A DNA stretch of 22,424 bases. Source: DASRRB01 sp036732755. Its GTDB lineage: Bacteria > Planctomycetota > B15-G4 > SIAN01. Made by a program: the position numbers and the translations under genes. The DNA lies in contig DAINBU010000079.1 of assembly GCA_036732755.1 (NCBI GenBank), positions 1 to 22,424 on the forward strand, given 5' to 3'. Under the pieces are notes generated by a model. That model searched no databases and was not told where the DNA came from. It saw only the letters and a program-made list of their open reading frames with translations. Shown one piece after another: positions 17,340-22,424 of this stretch. Numbering within the stretch: position 1 is the stretch's first letter; each line of letters opens with the position of its first letter.

Positions 17340-20300
17340 ATGGGGCACGCGACGCCGCCGGAAGGGCGCGTCCTCGGTGATTTCGCGATCGAGCGCGAGA
17401 TCGGCCGCGGCGGGATGGGTGTCGTCTATCAGGCGCGCCGCCGCGACGGCGGGCAGCTCGTCGCGCTCAAGGTCCTCGAGGCGCACCTCACGCTGCAGCC
17501 CGCCTCGGTCGAACGCTTCATGCGCGAGGCGCACGCGGCGGCCGGCCTCCGCCACGCGAACATCGTCCGTGTGGACGAGGTCGGCGAGTGCGACGGCGCC
17601 TGGTTCTTCGCGATGGAGCTGATCGAGGGGCCGTCGCTCGCCGACGTGATCGCACGCGGCGGCTTCGTGCGCGCGCCGGGGAGCCTCGACTTCGTCCGCG
17701 CCGCCGCGACGCTCGCGAAGGTCGCGCACGCGCTCCACCACGCGCACCAGCGCGGCATCCTCCACCGCGACGTCAAGCCGTCGAACGTCCTGCTGCGCGG
17801 CGACGGCTGTCCGCTCCTGATCGACTTCGGGCTGGTGCGCGAGGAGGGGCTGCCGGCGCTGACGCGCACCGGCGACCTGGTCGGGAGCCCCTACTACGTC
17901 GCGCCCGAGCAGTGCGGCGGCGGGCATGCGCCGCTCGACCGGCGCGTCGACGTCTACTCGCTCGGCGTCGTCCTCTACGAGCTCGTCACGCTGAAGCGCC
18001 CGTTCGAGGGCGACGACGCGCGCGACGTCCTCGGGAAGATCGCGGCCGGCGACTGCCTGCCGCCGCGCCAGCGCCTCCCCGCCGTCCCGCGCGACCTCGA
18101 CGCGATCGTCCGGCGCGCGATGGCGCCGCGGCCCGAGGAGCGTTACGCGACGGCCGACGCGCTGGCGCGCGACCTCGAGCGGTTCGCCGCCGGGCGGCGC
18201 ATCCTCGGCGAGCGCGGCAAGTGGCGGCGCGCCGCGGCGGCGCTCGTGCGCGACCGCCCCCACGTGCTGATCGCGCTGGCGGGCGTCGCGCTGATCGCCC
18301 TCCTGCTCTCGCTCGGCGGCTTCGGGAAGCGCGCGTCGCGCAGCGCGGCCGCGCTCGGCCGCGCGCAGCTCACGCTCACCTGTGAGGACGCCGGCGTCGT
18401 CGCCGAGCTGCGGCCCGAGGCGGGCGCGCGCGGCGAGGTCGCCATCGTCGCGCTGCCGCAGCAGGCGCCGCTCGCGCTGGCGCCCGGCCGCTACTTCCTC
18501 CTCGCACGCGCGCCCGGCCGCGAGGCGCGCGAGCTCCTCGGCGAGGACGCGCTCGAGCTGGCGGCGGGCGCGGTGGTCGTGCACCACCTCTGGCTCGCGC
18601 CGTTCGAGAAGCGCTTCGAGCTCGCCTTCGACGGGCGCTGCGCCCCGCCCTCGGTCGGCGACGTCGACTGCGACGGCCGCGACGAGATCGTCGTCGCGCA
18701 CGACGACGGGACGATCGTGCGCATCGACGGCAGCGGCAACGGGCGGATGCTCGCGCGCGTGAAGGGCGTCCCCTACGCCGTCGCGGTCGCGGCGCGGAGC
18801 AGCGCGAAGGGTCGTGACCCGCAGGACGGCGCGCGCGTGGTCGTCGCGACCCAGGACGGGAGCGCGAGCCGCGTGGTCGCGTTCGACGGCCGCGGCGAGG
18901 CGGCCGCACCGCGCGCGATGCACGGCCGCGTGCGCGCCCTCGTCGACGTCGGCACGCCCGAAGGCGGCACGCCGCTCTGGTGCGCCGCGACCGACATGGG
19001 CGAGGTCGAGGTGGTCGGCGGGAGCAGTCCGGCGGCGACGGCGGCGGGCGACGCGGTGCGCACGCTGCGCGCGCTCGCGAAGCTCCTCTGCGGCGCCGAC
19101 GGCCGGCCCCGCACGTCGACGGCCCACCTCTTCCTGCTGCGCTCCGGGAGCAATGCAGCGGCGCGCGGCGACGCCCTCGCGCTCGTCGACGGCGACGGCG
19201 TGCGCCTGGTCGGCGTCGCGGCGGGCGGCGCGCTCGAGCTGCGCTCGACGCGCGAGCTGCCGGTGCGCGAGGTGGCGGCGTTCTCCGACGGCGCGGTCGA
19301 CCGCCTCGTCGTCGCGCTCGACGGCGGCCGCGCGCGCGTCCTCGACGCCGACGGTGCGTTCGAGAGCGACTTCGCGTGCGGCGAGTGCGACGCCCTGGTC
19401 GTGGCGCGTACGCACGTCGGCGCGCGCATCGTCGTCGCCGGCGCGCGCGGCCTCACCGGCTTCGACGGGAATGGCGCGCCGCGCTTCGAGCTCCCGCTCG
19501 ACGGGCGCGTGACGGAGCTGCGCGCGCTCGACTTCGACGGAGACGGCGACGACGAGCTCTTCACGCTGCTCGACGGCCGTCGAGCGGTCGTCTGGGCGAG
19601 CGAGCGCGACGTCCGCTGCAAGGCGGGGCGCGACGTGCGCGACTTCGCGCTCGCCGCCGACGGTCGCCTCCTCCTCGACGAGGGGGGCGATGCGCCCTGC
19701 CTGCTCGCGCGCGACGGGCGCCGCCTCGCCGCGACGCGGCTGCCCTGCGCGATCACGGCGCTCGACGCGGCCGACGGCGCGCTGCGCTGCGGCGCGGCCG
19801 ACGGCCGCGTGCGCGAGCTGCGCCTTCCCGCCGAGGACGAAGGCGACGCGCTGGTCGTCGCTTCGCAGACGCGCGACGGCGGCCCGCCGATCACGGCGCT
19901 CGCGCACGGCGCGGCCGGCGACGGCGGCAGCGCGCGCGTCGTCCGCGGCGACGCGAACGGCGCGATCACCTTCGCGCGGCCCGACGGCGGCGGCGACCTC
20001 GCCTTCCACGTGCGCGCCGGCCGTTCCGTCCTCGCGCTCGCGACCGGCGACGTCGACGGGAAGCGGGGCGACGAGACCTTCGCGGCGCTGAGCGGCGGGA
20101 CGCTGGTCGTCTTCCAGACCGGCGGCGCGCCGCTGAAGCCGATCGAGCTGGGGAGCGAGTGCACCGCGCTCGCGCTGCTCGACGTCCAAGGCGGCGGCGC
20201 GGGACTGCGCGTCGTCGCCGTCGCACTCGAGGGCGGCGAGCTGCGCTGGTACGACGGCGCGGGCGCTCGGCGCGGGACGCTGCGCGGAGAGGCGACCGTG

Positions 20301-20681
20301 ACCGCGCTCGCGCCGATCGCCGCTCCGCCCGACGGCGCCGACGCGCCGCTCGCGGCCGCCGGCACCGAATCGGGCGAGCTGCGCCTGCTCGCGCGCTGCG
20401 ACGGCGGCGCGGCGTGGACGACGGTCGCCGAGCTCGGCGATCCGCTGGTCGCGGTCGCGGTCGCCGGCGGCGACGCGGCTGGAACGGAGCCGCTCCTCCT
20501 CGCCGGCCTCACCGGCTCGCGCGTCTTCGTCGTCGCGGCGGACGGGTCGCTCCTTCTCGACGCGCCCGCGCGAGGGCGGCGCGTCGCGCTCGCGGAGCGG
20601 GACGGCGCGCCCGAGCTCCTCTACGTCGACGCCGCGGGCCGCTTCACGGCGCGCCCGATCCCGGCCGCGGCAAATCGCTGA
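17340..20681 (+). CDS. Transmembrane Ser/Thr protein kinase with extracytoplasmic FG-GAP-like repeats
   Basis: The product is 1113 aa from the ATG at 17340 with a GGGGAAG site just upstream. Residues about 13-285 are an active-looking Hanks-type kinase: glycine loop IGRGGMGVVY, Lys44, HRDVKPSN (Asp144), DFG (Asp162) and APEQ (188-191). One transmembrane segment lies at about 309-328 (VLIALAGVALIALLLSLG). Residues about 340-430 resemble a PEGA-like sandwich. From about 430 the outer part contains repeated propeller-like blades with Ca-binding FG-GAP-type loops, such as DVDCDGRDE (about 442) and DFDGDGDDE (about 732). The protein should sense something outside through the propeller and phosphorylate Ser/Thr inside. 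It precedes the cytochrome gene by 46 bp, so they may be co-transcribed. Confidence 0.92.
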   Translation: MGHATPPEGRVLGDFAIEREIGRGGMGVVYQARRRDGGQLVALKVLEAHLTLQPASVERFMREAHAAAGLRHANIVRVDEVGECDGAWFFAMELIEGPSLADVIARGGFVRAPGSLDFVRAAATLAKVAHALHHAHQRGILHRDVKPSNVLLRGDGCPLLIDFGLVREEGLPALTRTGDLVGSPYYVAPEQCGGGHAPLDRRVDVYSLGVVLYELVTLKRPFEGDDARDVLGKIAAGDCLPPRQRLPAVPRDLDAIVRRAMAPRPEERYATADALARDLERFAAGRRILGERGKWRRAAAALVRDRPHVLIALAGVALIALLLSLGGFGKRASRSAAALGRAQLTLTCEDAGVVAELRPEAGARGEVAIVALPQQAPLALAPGRYFLLARAPGREARELLGEDALELAAGAVVVHHLWLAPFEKRFELAFDGRCAPPSVGDVDCDGRDEIVVAHDDGTIVRIDGSGNGRMLARVKGVPYAVAVAARSSAKGRDPQDGARVVVATQDGSASRVVAFDGRGEAAAPRAMHGRVRALVDVGTPEGGTPLWCAATDMGEVEVVGGSSPAATAAGDAVRTLRALAKLLCGADGRPRTSTAHLFLLRSGSNAAARGDALALVDGDGVRLVGVAAGGALELRSTRELPVREVAAFSDGAVDRLVVALDGGRARVLDADGAFESDFACGECDALVVARTHVGARIVVAGARGLTGFDGNGAPRFELPLDGRVTELRALDFDGDGDDELFTLLDGRRAVVWASERDVRCKAGRDVRDFALAADGRLLLDEGGDAPCLLARDGRRLAATRLPCAITALDAADGALRCGAADGRVRELRLPAEDEGDALVVASQTRDGGPPITALAHGAAGDGGSARVVRGDANGAITFARPDGGGDLAFHVRAGRSVLALATGDVDGKRGDETFAALSGGTLVVFQTGGAPLKPIELGSECTALALLDVQGGGAGLRVVAVALEGGELRWYDGAGARRGTLRGEATVTALAPIAAPPDGADAPLAAAGTESGELRLLARCDGGAAWTTVAELGDPLVAVAVAGGDAAGTEPLLLAGLTGSRVFVVAADGSLLLDAPARGRRVALAERDGAPELLYVDAAGRFTARPIPAAANR

Positions 20682-20727
20682 GCGCCTCCTCGCGCCGCCG
20701 CCCGCGCCCGGTTAATCCGTCGCAACC

Positions 20728-22424
20728 ATGAATGTCGGATCGGGGAGTGTCCGATCGGGACGGCGGCGCCGGCGGGTCGCGTGCGCGCTGGCGCTCGCGG
20801 CCGCTTCCGCGCTCGCCGCGCTGCCCGCAATTGCACGTTCGCCGTGCGGCGACGACGTCGACTTCGCGCGCGACGTGCTGCCGCTGCTGAAGGACTCCTG
20901 CCTCGGCTGCCACGCCGGACCGGAGCCCGAAGCGGGCCTCTCCTTCGAATCGTTCGCGAACGAGGCCGACGCGCGCGCACGGCCCGGCGTCTGGCGCAAG
21001 GTGCGCGACAAGCTGCACGCGGGCGAGATGCCGCCGCCCTCGGAGCCGCGGCCGGACGGGAAGCTCCTCGCCGCGGCGCAGCGCTGGCTCGACGTCCGGC
21101 TGCGTGCCGGACCGGGCGCGTGGCCGATCGACCCGGGCCGCGTCACGATCCGCCGCCTGAACCGCGTCGAGTTCGAGAACAGCGTGCGCGACCTCTTCGA
21201 CACGCCGCTCGACGTCGCCGCGCAGCTCCCGCCCGACGACGTGGGCTACGGCTTCGACAACATGGGCGACGTCCTCTCCGTCTCGCCGCTCCTGCTCGAG
21301 AAGTACCTCGCCGCGGCCGAGCGCATCGCCGTCGCGGTCCTGCCCGGCGACGAGCTGCGGCGCGCGACCGTGCGCCGTTTCGAGGCCGAGGAGATCGACG
21401 CGACGCTGCGCGACTGCCGCTTCGGCCCGATCGTCAACCTCTACTCCGAAGGCGAGGCCTTCACGACGGTCGACCTGCCGCGCGACGGCGACTACGCGCT
21501 GCGCGTGCGCGGCTTCGGGCAGCAGGCGGGGCCCGAGCCGTGCCGCATGGCGCTGCGCGCCGGCCGCCGCGACCTCGCACAGCTCGAGGTCGCCGAGACG
21601 GAGGAGGCGCCGGCGACGTTCGAGGCGCGCGCCCGGCTCTCGCACGGCCGTCAACGGATCGCGGTGGCGTTTCGCAACGACTACTACCACCCCGAGGACC
21701 CCGATCCGGCGCAGCGCGACCGCAACCTCGTCGTCGACTGGCTGGAGATCGAAGGCCCGCTCGACGAGCTGCCGCCGACCGCGAGCGAGCGGCGGATCTA
21801 CGTCTGCGCCGCGTCGGCCGGCCCCGCACCCCACGCGCACGCGCGTGCCTGTGCTCCGGCGATCCTCCAGGAGCTCGCGAGCCGGGCGTGGCGCCGTCCG
21901 GCCAGCGCCGACGAAGTGGCGCGCCTGCTCGCGCCGGTCGACGCGGCGCTCGCCGCCGGCGAGGGCTTCGCCCACGCGCTCCGCCCCGCGCTCGCGGCGC
22001 TGCTGATCTCGCCGAACTTCCTCTTCCGCAGCGAGATCGACGCCGCCCCCGACGACGAGCGCGCCGTCCATCCGCTCGACGATTTCGAGCTGGCCTCCCG
22101 CCTCTCCTACTTCCTCTGGAGCAGCCTCCCCGACGACGCGCTGCGCGCGAAGGCGGCGGACCATGCGCTGCGCGACCCCGCCGTCCTCGCCGGCGAGGTG
22201 CGCCGCCTGCTGCGCGACGTGCGCGCCGGCGCGCTCGTCGCGAACTTCGCGGGCCAGTGGCTGCAGCTGCGCTCGCTCGCCCGCGCGACGCCCGACGAAG
22301 CGCTCTTCTCCGACTTCGACGAGGGGCTGCGCGAGGCGATGCGGCTCGAGACCGAGCTCTTTGTCGACGCCGTCTTCCGCGAGGGCCGGCCGCTGCGCGA
22401 GCTGATCGACGCTGACTTCACCTT
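20728..22424 (+). CDS. Secreted planctomycete cytochrome protein, DUF1587/1595/1592 (3' end outside window)
   Basis: The frame is open from the ATG at 20728 to the edge (565 codons, no stop). A twin-Arg-rich N-terminus leads into a hydrophobic signal (VACALALAAASALAALPA). A c-type haem site, Cys58-x-x-Cys61-His62 (CLGCH), opens a planctomycete cytochrome module that ends near MPPP (101-104). DUF1587 follows at about 141-204 (IRRLNRVEFENSVRDLF, then GYGFDNMGDVLSVSP). A beta-rich, carbohydrate-binding-like stretch (about 210-345) comes next, then DUF1595 (AWRRPASADEVARLL) and the start of DUF1592 (FELASRLSYFLWSSLPDD). DUF1588 and DUF1585 would be expected beyond the edge. The family is typical of Planctomycetes and is linked by inference to redox or polysaccharide use; the reaction is unknown. 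No clear ribosome-binding site precedes the ATG. Confidence 0.92.
   Translation, partial: MNVGSGSVRSGRRRRRVACALALAAASALAALPAIARSPCGDDVDFARDVLPLLKDSCLGCHAGPEPEAGLSFESFANEADARARPGVWRKVRDKLHAGEMPPPSEPRPDGKLLAAAQRWLDVRLRAGPGAWPIDPGRVTIRRLNRVEFENSVRDLFDTPLDVAAQLPPDDVGYGFDNMGDVLSVSPLLLEKYLAAAERIAVAVLPGDELRRATVRRFEAEEIDATLRDCRFGPIVNLYSEGEAFTTVDLPRDGDYALRVRGFGQQAGPEPCRMALRAGRRDLAQLEVAETEEAPATFEARARLSHGRQRIAVAFRNDYYHPEDPDPAQRDRNLVVDWLEIEGPLDELPPTASERRIYVCAASAGPAPHAHARACAPAILQELASRAWRRPASADEVARLLAPVDAALAAGEGFAHALRPALAALLISPNFLFRSEIDAAPDDERAVHPLDDFELASRLSYFLWSSLPDDALRAKAADHALRDPAVLAGEVRRLLRDVRAGALVANFAGQWLQLRSLARATPDEALFSDFDEGLREAMRLETELFVDAVFREGRPLRELIDADFT

Noticed and set aside
17211..20189. A 992-residue minus-strand open frame
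   Set aside because: It is antisense to the Ser/Thr kinase, which has full motifs. The frame is Arg/Ala-rich without recognisable domains.
20781..22415. A 544-residue plus-strand open frame with Arg-rich product
   Set aside because: It is out of phase with the DUF1587/1592 frame, which starts at 20728 and carries the recognisable domains.

Overview
The window is about 22.4 kb of very GC-rich DNA (roughly 70% or more by eye) with strong G/C third-position bias. It looks like a chromosomal segment of a planctomycete-type bacterium. The clearest taxonomic marker is the right-edge gene, a secreted protein with a CxxCH haem-binding cytochrome module followed by the DUF1587, carbohydrate-binding-like, DUF1595 and DUF1592 order typical of Planctomycetes. 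A large membrane Ser/Thr kinase with an extracytoplasmic FG-GAP-like region and a secreted VWA protein with HEAT-like helices fit the same picture. No rRNA, tRNA, CRISPR array, insertion sequence, integrase or phage gene was recognised.

Layout from left to right. Positions 1-2574 (minus strand) hold two closely spaced genes for secreted proteins: one with a transglutaminase-like Cys/His/Asp pattern, then one of unknown function that leaves the window. Positions 2787-6528 (plus strand) hold a VWA protein and a membrane-anchored beta-sandwich protein whose coding DNA is visibly less GC-rich than its neighbours. A 15-bp tandem repeat lies in the convergent gap that follows. Positions 6629-13004 (minus strand) hold a PLP-dependent aminotransferase and a tightly coupled three-gene unit, transcribed right to left: a secreted thioredoxin-like plus alpha/alpha-toroid protein, an ABC ATPase, and an ABC-2-type permease fused to a CPBP (Rce1/CAAX-type) intramembrane protease. 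The three reading frames overlap at 4-base stop/start junctions.

Positions 13107-14654 (plus) encode a secreted HExxH metallopeptidase-like protein. A small Cys-containing minus-strand ORF lies between it and recQ (14876-16744), a complete RecQ helicase. A small secreted hypothetical protein, the Ser/Thr kinase with its FG-GAP-like region (17340-20681) and the DUF1587/1595/1592 cytochrome protein (20728 to the edge) follow on the plus strand.

Most genes encode secreted or envelope proteins; only the aminotransferase, the ABC ATPase, RecQ and perhaps the small Cys ORF look cytoplasmic. The most unusual unit is the coupled toroid/ABC/CPBP operon, which places a fold shared with protein prenyltransferases and squalene cyclases beside an Rce1-like protease and an exporter. 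Its function is unknown, and the CAAX parallel is speculation. Several genes start with GTG or TTG, and two genes are cut by the window edges.
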